Assembly (NCBI RefSeq): GCF_003590145.2
Contig: NZ_CP060436.1
Span: 1,708,001-1,772,000, forward strand
Length of the DNA stretch: 64,000 bases
Direction of reading: 5' to 3'
Source of the DNA: Pseudooceanicola algae
GTDB taxonomy: Bacteria; Pseudomonadota; Alphaproteobacteria; Rhodobacterales; Rhodobacteraceae
Below the pieces are notes generated by a model that made no database searches, was not told the origin of the DNA, and was given only the letters and a program-made list of their open reading frames with translations. Numbering within the stretch: the stretch's first letter is position 1; every line of letters starts with the position of its first letter. Positions 8,571 to 17,754 of the stretch are shown here, piece by piece. The position numbers and the translations under genes are program-made.

Positions 8571-9611
8571 ATGTACTTTGCCTCGGACAACGCCGGGCCG
8601 GCCCATCCGTCCATTCTTGCTGCCATGACCGAAGCCAATCAGGGCTATGCCATGCCCTATGGCAATGACGAGATCATGGATCAGGTGCGCGACCGCCTGC
8701 GCGACATCTTCGAAGCCCCCGAGGCCGCCGTCTACCTTGTCGCCACCGGCACGGCCGCCAATGCCCTGGCGCTGGCGACCCTTTGTGCGCCCTATCAGAC
8801 GGTCTTCTGCTCGCCCGATGCGCATATCCAGAACGACGAATGCAATGCCCCCGAATTCTATATCGGCGCGGGCAAGCTGACGCTGGTCGGCACGGGCGAC
8901 AAGATCACGCCCGACGCCCTGACCGCCGCCATGGGCGACAGCCCCCGCATTTCCGTGCACAGCGCCCAGCCCGGTCCGCTGTCGATCACTCAGGCCACCG
9001 AAAAGGGCCGCGTCTACAGCGTTGCCGAAATCGCCGCCCTGACCGACATTGCCGCCGCCGCGGGCCAGAAGACCCACATGGACGGCGCGCGTTTCGCCAA
9101 TGCGCTGGTGGCGCAGAATTGCACCCCGGCCGAGATGACCTGGCGTGCCGGTGTCGATGCGCTCAGCTTCGGTGGCACCAAGAACGGCTGCGTCGGGGTC
9201 GAGGCGGTGGTGATCTTCGATCCGGAAAAGGCCTGGGAATTCGAACTGCGGCGCAAGCGCGGCGCGCATCTGTTTTCCAAGCACCGCTACCTGTCGGCCC
9301 AGATGCTCGCCTATCTCGAAGGTGATCTCTGGCAGGACATGGCGCGCGCGGCCAATGCCAACATGGCGCGCCTTGCGACAGGTCTGCGCGCCCTGCCCGG
9401 AGCGCATCTGCTGCAGGATCCGCAGGCGAACCTGACCTTTGCCGCCCTGCCCCGCGCGGCCCATCGCCGCCTTCAGGACGCGGGCGCGAAATACTACCTG
9501 TTCGGCGCGCTCGACGGCGACCCCGACGAAACGGTCGAGGCCCGCTTCGTCTGTGACTGGTCCCTGCCCGAAACCGAGATCGACCGCTTTCTCGACATCG
9601 CCGCCGGTTGA
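8571..9611 (+). CDS. ltaE: Low-specificity L-threonine aldolase family (PLP) enzyme
   Basis: 346 aa. PLP fold-type I aldolase that cleaves threonine or allo-threonine (and related beta-hydroxy amino acids) to glycine and an aldehyde. It starts MYFASDNAGPAHPSIL; THMDGARFANAL holds the aspartate that contacts the pyridine nitrogen; the Schiff-base lysine is in SFGGTKNG near residue 204. It starts directly after the stop of the YcgN-like gene. Substrate range cannot be read from the sequence; phenylserine or beta-hydroxyaspartate activity is possible in this family. Confidence 0.88.
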   Translation: MYFASDNAGPAHPSILAAMTEANQGYAMPYGNDEIMDQVRDRLRDIFEAPEAAVYLVATGTAANALALATLCAPYQTVFCSPDAHIQNDECNAPEFYIGAGKLTLVGTGDKITPDALTAAMGDSPRISVHSAQPGPLSITQATEKGRVYSVAEIAALTDIAAAAGQKTHMDGARFANALVAQNCTPAEMTWRAGVDALSFGGTKNGCVGVEAVVIFDPEKAWEFELRRKRGAHLFSKHRYLSAQMLAYLEGDLWQDMARAANANMARLATGLRALPGAHLLQDPQANLTFAALPRAAHRRLQDAGAKYYLFGALDGDPDETVEARFVCDWSLPETEIDRFLDIAAG

Positions 9612-9628
9612 ACCACGTAACGGGAAAA

Positions 9629-9653
9629 GGGGCCACCCGACCCACGCGGCCCC
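9629..9653. terminator. Weak hairpin between convergent genes
   Basis: GGGGCC (9629-9634) and GGCCCC (9648-9653) flank a 13-base loop between the threonine aldolase and the convergent hydrolase gene. An A-run precedes it, and no clear T-run follows. Confidence 0.35.
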
Positions 9654-9678
9654 CCTATACCCTGCTGCCCGCCGCGCT

Positions 9679-10503
9679 TTAATCCTGCGCGTTCAGGAAA
9701 CTGCGGATCGCCTTCGCCGTTTTTACCGGATGGGTGATCGGCGCCATATGCGCGCCGGGAACCACGACGCGCTCGGCCCAGGGCATTTCCTGCGCCAGAG
9801 CCTCGTTGATACGGGCGGCATAGACCGGGCCATCGGCGCTTTCCACCAGCAGGACCGGCAGATCCAGCGCCGCCAGGCGCCCCTCTGCCAGCATTCCAAG
9901 CGGATCACCGTAATTGGTCGCGCGCAGCGCCTCGATCAGCCCGATCCGGTCGACAAAGCCCTGTCGTTGGACCTCCGGCAGGCGATCCCAGGCCCGGCCA
10001 TCGCCCCAGACGGCCATGAAGGCGCGCGCGGCCTCCTCGCGCCGCCCGGCCTTCACCGCCAGATCATAGCCCGCCATTTCATGGTCGTGCTGCGCCTCCA
10101 GTTCTGGAAAGGCGCGGAAAGCCGGCGTCATGAAAGGCGGCTCTATCAGGGTCAGGGACCGCAGCAGATCCGGCCTTTCGACCGCCAGCCGCAGGCCGAC
10201 CGTCGCACCAAAGCTGTGCCCCACCAGATCGACGGGGCCGACGCCCCAGTCGCGGATCAGATCGACCGCCATGGCCATCGTCTGTTCCTGAAACAGGCGA
10301 TCCGGGTCCCAGGGCCCGGACTTGCCATGGCCGGGCACGTCGAAGGCGCGGCTTTCGGCCATGTCTTCAAGACTGGCCGCCACGCCCTGCCAGGCGCCGG
10401 AATGCGCCAGCGAACAGTGGATCATCAGGATCTGACGGCTGGCCCCGTCATCCCCCCAGCGGCGCCAGAATGTCTGCGTCCCGCCGAACGTCGCGGATGG
10501 CAT
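9679..10503 (-). CDS. Alpha/beta hydrolase
   Basis: 274 aa, cytoplasmic. The nucleophile elbow GHSFGA, the DVPGHGKSGPWDPD segment and a late histidine in PGAHMAP are the usual catalytic features; the early IHCSLAHSGAWQG replaces the common HG oxyanion motif with HCS. Substrate unknown. The ATG at 10503 overlaps the TGA of the upstream gene by one base; a TTG one codon earlier is also possible. It is probably co-transcribed with the isomerase-like gene. Confidence 0.82.
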   Translation of the reverse strand: MPSATFGGTQTFWRRWGDDGASRQILMIHCSLAHSGAWQGVAASLEDMAESRAFDVPGHGKSGPWDPDRLFQEQTMAMAVDLIRDWGVGPVDLVGHSFGATVGLRLAVERPDLLRSLTLIEPPFMTPAFRAFPELEAQHDHEMAGYDLAVKAGRREEAARAFMAVWGDGRAWDRLPEVQRQGFVDRIGLIEALRATNYGDPLGMLAEGRLAALDLPVLLVESADGPVYAARINEALAQEMPWAERVVVPGAHMAPITHPVKTAKAIRSFLNAQD

Positions 10504-11105
10504 CAAAGGCGGCCCTGCAGGTAGAGATCCAGATCCCCCAGGCGATCGTGCCCCCAGAATTTCTCCTGCCCGTCGACGATGTAGAAGGGCGCGCCGAAGA
10601 CACCGCTGGCGACGGCCTCTTCGGTATTGGATTCGAATGTTTCAGCGCCGGTCAGCATCCCCGACATGGTCAGCGATGTGTCAAATCCGCTGGCCGAGAG
10701 GCATTCCTGGATCACCGCGTCTTCGGCGATGTCCTTTTCCTCGGCCCAGCAAGCGCGCAGCAGTGACTGCACCAGCGCGCCAAGGTCGCCTCCCCCCGCC
10801 GCTTGCGCCGCAATGATCGCGTAAGAGGCCGGCGCCGGGTTGGTGGGAAAGAATGCCGGTGTCAGAACCATGTCCATCCCGGTCTTGGCCCTGGCCCGGC
10901 GCAATTCCTGCATGCGATACTCCTGGCGGGCCGGCGCCCGGTCTGCCGGGGCGACGCCGCCGGTGGCAGCAAAGACCTTACCCAGATTGACGGGCTTGTA
11001 GGTGACCGACAGGTCATGGGCCCTGGCCAGCTGCTCCAGCCCGTCGCCGGCAAGATAGGTGAAAGGAGAGATCGGAGTGAAGAAATAATCGATATGCCTG
11101 GCCAT
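10503..11105 (-). CDS. 2-hydroxychromene-2-carboxylate isomerase family (DsbA-fold, GST kappa-like) protein
   Basis: 200 aa. Starts MARHIDYFFTPISPFTYLA, in which the SP replaces the CXXC of DsbA, as in kappa-class GST and hydroxychromene carboxylate isomerases. GVFGAPFYIVDGQEKFWGHDRL is the C-terminal family signature. These enzymes use glutathione in aromatic-ring degradation, but with no aromatic pathway here the substrate is unknown. The ATG at 11105 was preferred over one 33 bases earlier because family proteins start at this point. It is divergent from prs. Confidence 0.85.
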   Translation of the reverse strand: MARHIDYFFTPISPFTYLAGDGLEQLARAHDLSVTYKPVNLGKVFAATGGVAPADRAPARQEYRMQELRRARAKTGMDMVLTPAFFPTNPAPASYAIIAAQAAGGGDLGALVQSLLRACWAEEKDIAEDAVIQECLSASGFDTSLTMSGMLTGAETFESNTEEAVASGVFGAPFYIVDGQEKFWGHDRLGDLDLYLQGRL

Positions 11106-11205
11106 GGGGATCCCCGCAATGCGCACGTTGTTTGGCAAGACCGTAACGGGGTGTTAATCGGGGTTCAACGTCACGAATCTGTCACTGCCCGGGTCGGAGA
11201 CCGCC

Positions 11206-12222
11206 ATGCCGAACTATGTCGAACCCAAGCTGATCGCTGGGAATTCAAACACGCCGCTCGCCACGGCGATAGCCCGGCGGATGTCCATGCACCGAGGCAT
11301 GAGCGTCGACCTGGTGAAAGCCCGTGTCGAGCGCTTCAACGACGGGGAAATCTTCGTCGAGGTTTACGAGAACGTCCGCGGCGAGGACATGTTCCTTGTC
11401 CAGTCGACCTCGAACCCGGCCAATGACAACCTGATGGAGCTGCTGATCATGGCCGATGCCCTGCGCCGCAGCTCGGCCTCGCGCATCACGGCCGTGATCC
11501 CCTATTTCGGCTATGCCCGCCAGGACCGCCGTACCAAGGCCCGCACCCCGATCACCGCCAAGCTGGTCGCCAACATGCTGGTCGAAGCCGGTGTCGAAAG
11601 GGTCCTGACGATGGACCTGCACGCGGCCCAGATCCAGGGTTTCTTCGACATTCCCGTGGACAACCTCTACGCCAGCCCGATTTTCGCGCTCGACATCAAG
11701 GAAAAGTTCAAGGACCGGCTGGGCGACATCATGATCGTCTCGCCGGACGTCGGCGGCGTGGCCCGCGCCCGCGAACTGGCCAAGCGGATCAACGCGCCCC
11801 TGTCCATCGTCGACAAGCGCCGCGAAAAGCCCGGTGAAGTGGCCGAGATGACCGTCATCGGCGAGGTGAAGGACAAGATCTGCATCATCGTCGACGACAT
11901 GTGCGACACGGCCGGCACGCTCTGCAAGGCGGCCGAACTGCTGCTCAGCTACGGCGCGACCGAAGTCCACGCCTATGTCTCGCACGGCGTGCTCTCGGGC
12001 CCGGCGGTCGAGCGGATCACAAACTCGGTCATGGAAAACCTCGTCATCACCGATTCCATCGCCGCGACTGACCCCGTTCAGAACTGCAAGAAGATCCGCG
12101 TCCTGCCCACGGCGCCAATGTTTGCTCAGGCGATACTCAATATCTGGAATGGCACTTCGGTCTCCTCGCTTTTCGAAACCGGCACGATGGAACCGATCTA
12201 CGAAGGGTTTTTCCGCGGCTGA
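11206..12222 (+). CDS. prs: Ribose-phosphate pyrophosphokinase
   Basis: 338 aa. Makes PRPP from ribose 5-phosphate and ATP for nucleotide, histidine and tryptophan synthesis. [40 protein letters not shown] and the PRPP-binding loop [13 protein letters not shown] are all present. It is somewhat longer than the typical 315 aa because of extra residues near the ends, as is common in alphaproteobacteria. A dispersed palindromic repeat follows it. Confidence 0.97.
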   Translation: MPNYVEPKLIAGNSNTPLATAIARRMSMHRGMSVDLVKARVERFNDGEIFVEVYENVRGEDMFLVQSTSNPANDNLMELLIMADALRRSSASRITAVIPYFGYARQDRRTKARTPITAKLVANMLVEAGVERVLTMDLHAAQIQGFFDIPVDNLYASPIFALDIKEKFKDRLGDIMIVSPDVGGVARARELAKRINAPLSIVDKRREKPGEVAEMTVIGEVKDKICIIVDDMCDTAGTLCKAAELLLSYGATEVHAYVSHGVLSGPAVERITNSVMENLVITDSIAATDPVQNCKKIRVLPTAPMFAQAILNIWNGTSVSSLFETGTMEPIYEGFFRG

Positions 12223-12263
12223 TTCCGGGCGGACCGAAAGTCGCGCGACAAAGAACATCAAAG

Positions 12264-12386
12264 CCTCCGGCGGGGATATTTCCAACAGGGAAACGGGCAA
12301 ACCAACCCCGCCGTAGGCCCCTATTGTTTCCCTGTTCAAAATATCCCGGGGGAGTCTCCGGCCCGGAGACGGGGGCAGCGCCCCCT
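12264..12386. repeat. Dispersed palindromic intergenic repeat, inverted pair (copy A)
   Basis: A left half (12264-12294, ending ATATTTCCAACAGGGAAAC) faces a right full unit (12326-12386) in inverted orientation that begins GTTTCCCTGTTC. The right unit contains the stem GTCTCCG/CGGAGAC and the stem GGGGGC-AGC-GCCCCC. It lies between convergent prs and tadA, where the stems may act as a terminator. Confidence 0.8.
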
Positions 12387-12405
12387 GCGCCTAGTTTGCC
12401 AGGTG

Positions 12406-12855
12406 CTATCTCCTCAGGGCAAAGAAGTCCTTCAGTAGCTTCCCGGCCTCTTCGGCCGCGATTCCGTCATATATTTCAGGAACGTGGTGCGCTTGCGGAT
12501 GACTGAAGATCCGTGGCCCCTGAAGAATGCCACCGGATTTGGGATCGGACGCCCCGAAATAAAGCCGCGCGATCCGTGCCGAGGATATCACCGCTGCGCA
12601 GAACGGACAGGGTTCCAGCGTTACGTAAAGCGCATGGCCCTGCAGGCGCTCGCTGCCAGCTTGGCGGCAGGCATCGCGGATTGCAAGGATCTCTGCATGG
12701 GCGGAGGGGTCGCAAAGCTCTCGTGTCCGGTTTCCGGCGCTTGAAACGATCCGGCCACGCGTATCGGCGACCACGGCGCCCACCGGCACTTCGCCACGGC
12801 TGGCGGCCGCGCGGGCCTCTGCCAGGGCCAGTTCCATGTGGGAGGTAAAGCTCAT
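12406..12855 (-). CDS. tadA: tRNA-specific adenosine deaminase
   Basis: 149 aa. Deaminates A34 to inosine in tRNA-Arg(ACG). Zinc-binding deaminase motifs HAEIL and EPCPFCAAVI are intact, with the proton-shuttling glutamate in HAE. The ATG at 12855 is preceded by a GGGAAAGG-type ribosome binding site. It is divergent from rluB with a 61-base gap. Confidence 0.95.
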   Translation of the reverse strand: MSFTSHMELALAEARAAASRGEVPVGAVVADTRGRIVSSAGNRTRELCDPSAHAEILAIRDACRQAGSERLQGHALYVTLEPCPFCAAVISSARIARLYFGASDPKSGGILQGPRIFSHPQAHHVPEIYDGIAAEEAGKLLKDFFALRR

Positions 12856-12916
12856 GCCTTTCCCTGCCTGCAGTTCTTGGCTTTCGCAAGTCCGCGCGAC
12901 AAGGTAGAGCCAAAAG

Positions 12917-14140
12917 ATGACCAGCAAACGTCCACCCCGCCTGCACCCCGACACCAAGACCTCCGGCACCCCGCGTTCCGGGGGGCCTGAACCGCGCGGC
13001 GCATCCGCGACGCCCGATGGCACTGCCCCCGCAGGCGACCGGATCGCCAAGGTTCTGGCCCGTGCCGGTGTGGCCAGCCGGCGCGACGCCGAAAAGCTGA
13101 TCGAGGCCGGGCGCGTGTCCGTCAACGGCAAGAAGATCCAGAGCCCGGCGTTGAATGTCACCGCCTCGGATCGCATCCAGGTCGATGGCAAACCGCTGGC
13201 CGCCGCCGAGCCCGCGCGGCTCTGGCTCTATCACAAGCCCACCGGGCTGGTGACCACCTCACGGGACGAACAGGGCCGCGAGACGATCTTCGACGCCCTG
13301 CCCGAGGACATGCCCCGCGTGATGTCCGTCGGCCGGCTCGATCTGAATTCCGAAGGCCTGTTGCTGCTGACCAATGACGGCGCGATCAAACGCCAGCTTG
13401 AACTGCCTTCGACCGGATGGCTGCGCAAGTACCGCGTCCGGGTCAAGGGCGCGCCAACCGATGCCTCGCTGGAGCCCCTGCGCGAAGGCATCGTCGTCGA
13501 CCGAGAGACCTTTCAGCCGATGAACGTCACCATCGACCGCCAGCAAGGCGCCAACGCCTGGCTGACCATCGGCCTGCGCGAAGGCCGCAACCGTGAAATC
13601 CGTCGCGCCCTGGAAAACGTCGGCCTGACCGTGAACCGGCTGATCCGCACCAGCTATGGCCCCTTCCAGCTGGGTCAGCTGAAACCCGGCGCGGTCGAGG
13701 AGATCCGCCGCAAGGTCATGCGCGATCAGCTTGGCCTCGAAGCCGAAGAAGAACCCGCCGCCGCGCAACGCCCCCGCCGCGTCACGCGCAAACGCAAGCC
13801 CGGCCCCGCCGATGGCGAAGCCCCATGGGAGGTCCCCTCGGACACCCCGGGCCGCAAGCCCGCGGGCTCCGGTGGCCGACCGTCTGGCGATGGTTTCGCG
13901 CCCGGAGCCAAGCGGTTCGGTGGCAAGCCCTCCGCCGGTGGCAAACCTTCTGCGGCAGGCCAGAAGGGGGCCAAGCCTGCAAGGTCTGGTCCCGGCAAAC
14001 CCGGTGGCCCAAAAACAGGTGGCTTCAAGGCGGGCGGGCCCAGGACAGGCAGCCCCGGAACGGGCGGCACCAAAGCAGGGGGCCCCAGATCCAGCGCCCC
14101 GCCACGCGGCAAACCCGGCGGTCCGCGCCGGGGCTTCTGA
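12917..14140 (+). CDS. rluB: 23S rRNA pseudouridine synthase (RluB family) with long Gly/Pro/Lys-rich tail
   Basis: 407 aa. An S4 RNA-binding domain (about 40-100, RIAKVLARAGVASRRDAEKL) is followed by the pseudouridine synthase core with the catalytic aspartate in SVGRLDLNSEGLLLL and the GLREGRNREIRR motif. By family it modifies U2605 of 23S rRNA. From about residue 285 to the end the protein is basic, low-complexity sequence rich in GGP and GGK repeats, probably disordered and RNA-binding. The first 35 residues are also disordered-looking. Confidence 0.92.
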   Translation: MTSKRPPRLHPDTKTSGTPRSGGPEPRGASATPDGTAPAGDRIAKVLARAGVASRRDAEKLIEAGRVSVNGKKIQSPALNVTASDRIQVDGKPLAAAEPARLWLYHKPTGLVTTSRDEQGRETIFDALPEDMPRVMSVGRLDLNSEGLLLLTNDGAIKRQLELPSTGWLRKYRVRVKGAPTDASLEPLREGIVVDRETFQPMNVTIDRQQGANAWLTIGLREGRNREIRRALENVGLTVNRLIRTSYGPFQLGQLKPGAVEEIRRKVMRDQLGLEAEEEPAAAQRPRRVTRKRKPGPADGEAPWEVPSDTPGRKPAGSGGRPSGDGFAPGAKRFGGKPSAGGKPSAAGQKGAKPARSGPGKPGGPKTGGFKAGGPRTGSPGTGGTKAGGPRSSAPPRGKPGGPRRGF

Positions 14141-14279
14141 TCTCGCCCGGCACCCTCCGGCTACACCCTGTCTCAAACAATCCGGTCAAAACCCCGGCCG
14201 AATTTCCCGACTTTGCCGCTGCGGCACTGGAAGCTGCGGGACCCCGGCCCTAGATTGAGGGGAGCAACCGGAGGATCTG

Positions 14280-14486
14280 ATGGCACGGGTGATATTTGCC
14301 CTACTGGTGGTGGCGGGCCTGGTGGCCTTGTCGACTGCCCTGCTGGCCGCGCTTGGCCGAAACCGCCGCGACACGGGGCAAGCCGAGGTCGTCCTGCGCC
14401 GCACGACGCCGCTGCAGAACCTCGCCTACCTGTTGTTGATTCTCATCATGACCGGCGCCGCCACAGGCCTGATGGTCCTGGAATGA
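14280..14486 (+). CDS. Small two-helix membrane protein
   Basis: 68 aa with two predicted membrane helices (about 4-26 and 47-66) joined by a basic loop (GRNRRDTGQAEVVLRRT). I do not recognise a named family. It has a good GGAGG-like site (CCGGAGGATCTG before the ATG), and its TGA overlaps the ATG of the XpaC-like gene. The tight coupling suggests it works with XpaC/TelA at the envelope. Confidence 0.75.
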   Translation: MARVIFALLVVAGLVALSTALLAALGRNRRDTGQAEVVLRRTTPLQNLAYLLLILIMTGAATGLMVLE

Positions 14487-15364
14487 GCGCTGAAACCCGA
14501 ACCTCACGGCTTGCCAACCGGCTGGGCCTGCCCCGGTCGGGCAGCGCAAGGGTGCGACCGGCAGGCGCCCGGATCAATCTGCTCTACCTGCCCGCTGTGC
14601 TCAGCGCGCTCTCGGCACTCTGGTTGCCGCCGGCTGAGCTGGCCTATGGCCTTGGCGCGGCCCTGCTCTGGGGTGGCGCAGCGCGCCTCACCAGCGAAGG
14701 GCTGCTGGCCGAGCAGGCCTTCCGGTCACGCCGTCGTGCCCGGCGCCCGGCCCTGCCGCGAAAGCTGATCGCCAGCCTCGCCCTTGGCTGCGGCACCATG
14801 ATGGCAACGCTGGCCCACGGTGCCACGCCGGGGGGGGCGCTGATCCTTGGCCTGATCACCGGCGCGCTGCATCTGGCGGCCTTCGGCCTGGACCCCCTGC
14901 ATGACCGAATTCCCGAAGGCGACCCCGATTTCGCACACGACCGCGTGCTGCGGGTAGTGGAACGCGCCGAAACCGAACTGGCCGCGATGCGCGACGCCAT
15001 TGCAACGCTGAAGGACAGGGCGCTCAACGAGCGCCTGCAGGACTTCGAAGGCAGCGCCCGACACCTGTTGTTGCTGGTCGAGGAAGACCCCCGCGACCTT
15101 GGCCAGGCGCGCCGCCTTCTGGGCGTCTACCTTACCGGTGCCCGCGCGGCCTCCGAACGCTTTGCCGAAGTCTATGCCCATCGGCAATCCCCCGCCGACC
15201 GGGCAGAATACGAGGCCCTGCTGGACGATCTTCAGGGCAATTTCGCTGCGAGAGCCGAAAAGATGTTGCAGGAGGATGCCATGGATATGACCATCGAGAT
15301 CGAAGTGCTGCGCGATCGCCTTCGCCGCGAAGGCATCACATCACAGCCTGAAAGGACGGAATGA
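14483..15364 (+). CDS. 5-bromo-4-chloroindolyl phosphate hydrolysis (XpaC) family protein
   Basis: 293 aa. Two or three hydrophobic segments occur between residues 30 and 125, followed by a helical cytoplasmic part rich in charged residues. The combination with a downstream TelA gene is the known XpaC-TelA pairing. The family name comes from a Bacillus phenotype; the real activity is not established. The ATG at 14483 overlaps the preceding stop, and the TGA overlaps the ATG of telA, giving two ATGA couplings in succession. Confidence 0.8.
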   Translation: MSAETRTSRLANRLGLPRSGSARVRPAGARINLLYLPAVLSALSALWLPPAELAYGLGAALLWGGAARLTSEGLLAEQAFRSRRRARRPALPRKLIASLALGCGTMMATLAHGATPGGALILGLITGALHLAAFGLDPLHDRIPEGDPDFAHDRVLRVVERAETELAAMRDAIATLKDRALNERLQDFEGSARHLLLLVEEDPRDLGQARRLLGVYLTGARAASERFAEVYAHRQSPADRAEYEALLDDLQGNFAARAEKMLQEDAMDMTIEIEVLRDRLRREGITSQPERTE

Positions 15365-16656
15365 ACCGCATGTCCAGCGACACCCGCACCAGTGACGCCC
15401 GCTCTACCGACACACGCCTTCGCGCACAGGATCAACAGAGGCTCGTCGACGAGGTCACCGCGCTGGAACTGCCAGAACCCTCGCCGACCGAGATCCCGCC
15501 CGAAGAGGCCGAAGGCAGTGACGAAATCCGCGCCCTGATGGCGCAGATCGACCTGGCGGACAGCGGGTCCATCATGGGGTTCGGGGCCAGCGCCCAGGGC
15601 GAATTGCAACAGATCAGCCAGTCCATGCTGGCCGATGTCCGCAACAAGGAAGCCGGCCCTGCCGGGGACAGCCTGCGCGAGATGGTAACCGCCATTCGCG
15701 GCTTTTCGGTCAGTGAACTGGACCTGCGCCGGGATCGCACCCTCTGGGAAAGGCTCAGCGGCCGCGCCGCGCCGCTGGCCCGCTTTTCGGCCCGGTTCGA
15801 GATGTTGCAGGATCAGGTCGACCGGATCACCGACGACCTTCTGGACCACGAACACCAGCTGCTGAAGGACATCAAGTCGCTCGACCTGCTCTATGAACGC
15901 ACGCTGGATTTCTACAATGCCCTGGCGCTCTACATCGCGGCAGGGACCTGCAAGCTGGCGGCAATCGACAGCAAGGAGATCCCGGCACTGGAAGCCGTCC
16001 TTGCTGAAATGCCCGACGCGGGACCGGATGCGACCAGCCCCGCCGACGGGCCGCTCATGGCGCAGAAATTGCATGACCTGCGCGCCGCGCGGGACGATCT
16101 GGAACGCCGGGTGCATGACCTGAAACTGACCCGCCAGGTGACGATGCAAAGCCTGCCCTCGATCCGCATGGTGCAGGAGAACGACAAGAGCCTGGTGACC
16201 CGGATCAGCTCGACCCTGATCAACACGGTGCCGCTCTGGGAAAGCCAGCTGGCCCAGACCCTGACCCTGCAGCGCACCGCCGAAGCGGCCGAGGCCGTGA
16301 AAGCCGCCAGCGACCTGACCAACGACCTGCTCACCAGCAATGCCCGCACCTTGCGCGAAACCAACCGCCGGGTCCGCGAGGAATCCGAACGCGGCGTCTT
16401 CGACATCGACAGGATGAAGGCGGCCAATGCCGACCTGATCGGCGCCATCGAGGACAGCCTTCAGATCGCCGATCAGGGCAAGGCCCGCCGCTCTGCCGCC
16501 GAATCCGACCTGGCCACGATGGAGGCGGACCTGCGCAAGGCCCTTGCGGCGGCCCGCGCGGGCGGCGCCCCCTTGACGGGTCCCCGCGCCGAAGCAAATG
16601 AGACGGAACGCCAAACCGGCGGGCCGACGGACAAGCAGGCGCCGACACATGGATAA
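15361..16656 (+). CDS. telA: Toxic anion resistance protein, TelA family
   Basis: 431 aa. All-alpha, coiled-coil-rich protein of the TelA/KlaA family, associated with resistance to tellurite and other toxic anions and to some cell-wall-active agents; mechanism unknown. Family features are VTAIRGFSVSELD, the LLERLSGRAAPLARF-like segment (here LWERLSGRAAPLARF) and the conserved VTRISSTLINTVPLWESQL near residue 280. It has a membrane-associated partner (XpaC-like) upstream and a lipoprotein gene nine bases downstream. Confidence 0.9.
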   Translation: MNRMSSDTRTSDARSTDTRLRAQDQQRLVDEVTALELPEPSPTEIPPEEAEGSDEIRALMAQIDLADSGSIMGFGASAQGELQQISQSMLADVRNKEAGPAGDSLREMVTAIRGFSVSELDLRRDRTLWERLSGRAAPLARFSARFEMLQDQVDRITDDLLDHEHQLLKDIKSLDLLYERTLDFYNALALYIAAGTCKLAAIDSKEIPALEAVLAEMPDAGPDATSPADGPLMAQKLHDLRAARDDLERRVHDLKLTRQVTMQSLPSIRMVQENDKSLVTRISSTLINTVPLWESQLAQTLTLQRTAEAAEAVKAASDLTNDLLTSNARTLRETNRRVREESERGVFDIDRMKAANADLIGAIEDSLQIADQGKARRSAAESDLATMEADLRKALAAARAGGAPLTGPRAEANETERQTGGPTDKQAPTHG

Positions 16657-16665
16657 GAGGGCCGG

Positions 16666-17691
16666 ATGGCAAGGGGCAAGGGGCATCGATCACAGACCCG
16701 CCTGAAGGCGGTCAGGGCGGGCCATGGGGCGCGCTGGCAACAGGCTTGCCGCCCGATCCTGTTGCCCTCCCTGAGGCTGGCCGTGATGGTCGGCCTTGCA
16801 GGCTGCGGGTCGATCTTCGGATCCGACCTGGCCCCCAGCGACGGTCCTCGCCCCGTTTCGCCCCCCGCTCACAGCACCCCGCCAGCCGCAACCGAACGGG
16901 ACGAGGTCCTGATTGCCTATTACCGTCGCCAGCAGGACGACCTTCAGGTGCGCGGCCTGCTGCGCGTCGATGGGGGCGGCCCCGACACCGACTTTGATGC
17001 CGAGGATCTCGCACGCAATTTCGAAGCGGTGGCCTTCAGCGACGAACATTTCATGCGGGCCGCTGCCGGGGGCGCCCAGGTCCTGCGCCGCTGGGACGGT
17101 CCGGTGCGCATCGGAATAAGCTTCGGCGCCACGGTCCCCATGGGCGGGTTGCGGCGCAATGACACCGCGACGCTCGGCCACTACGCCAGCCGCCTTGCCC
17201 GGATCACGGGGCATGACATCCGCTATGTCCCGTCGGGAGCCAATTTCCATGTCATGGTGATCGACGAGGCGGACCGGCCCGAAGCCATCGCCCAGATCCA
17301 GCGCATCGCCCCGGACCTTTCTGCCCGTGCGCAGGCACAGCTTCTCGACCTGCCGATCGGCGTGCATTGCCTGGTTCTGGGCTTTGCCGCGCAAGGCAGC
17401 GCGGTCTACCAATCCGCCGTGGTGCTAATCCGGGCCGAACATCCTCCCCTGATGCGACGTGCCTGCATCCACGAAGAGGTCGCCCAGGGCCTCGGCCTGC
17501 GCAATGACAGCGCCGAGGCCCGGCCCTCGATCTTCAACGACGACATGGAATTCGCCCTGCTCACCAGCCAGGACGAGATGATGCTGAAAATGCTCTACGA
17601 TCCCCGGCTTGCCCCCGGCATGACGCTGGAAACGGCTCGGCCCCTGATCCGCGCCCTGTCGCAGGACCTGCAGCCCACCGGACCAAGCTAG
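16666..17691 (+). CDS. DUF2927 domain lipoprotein
   Basis: 341 aa. A basic N-terminus, hydrophobic segment and lipobox-like LAGC near residues 45-48 predict export and lipid anchoring. If the start is correct the n-region is unusually long (about 30 residues), so a shorter start near residue 41 is possible but gives a very short signal peptide. The C-terminal half has the DUF2927 signature CIHEEVAQGLGL, then SIFNDDMEFALLT and MLYDPRL. The HExxxQ arrangement resembles a metallopeptidase site, but this is inference. It is the last gene of the XpaC-TelA operon. Confidence 0.8.
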   Translation: MARGKGHRSQTRLKAVRAGHGARWQQACRPILLPSLRLAVMVGLAGCGSIFGSDLAPSDGPRPVSPPAHSTPPAATERDEVLIAYYRRQQDDLQVRGLLRVDGGGPDTDFDAEDLARNFEAVAFSDEHFMRAAAGGAQVLRRWDGPVRIGISFGATVPMGGLRRNDTATLGHYASRLARITGHDIRYVPSGANFHVMVIDEADRPEAIAQIQRIAPDLSARAQAQLLDLPIGVHCLVLGFAAQGSAVYQSAVVLIRAEHPPLMRRACIHEEVAQGLGLRNDSAEARPSIFNDDMEFALLTSQDEMMLKMLYDPRLAPGMTLETARPLIRALSQDLQPTGPS

Positions 17692-17754
17692 CCCTCTTGC
17701 CGCGCCTCGATTACCCCCCTACCCTGCCCTCGCCATCACCGGAAAGGGATCGAA

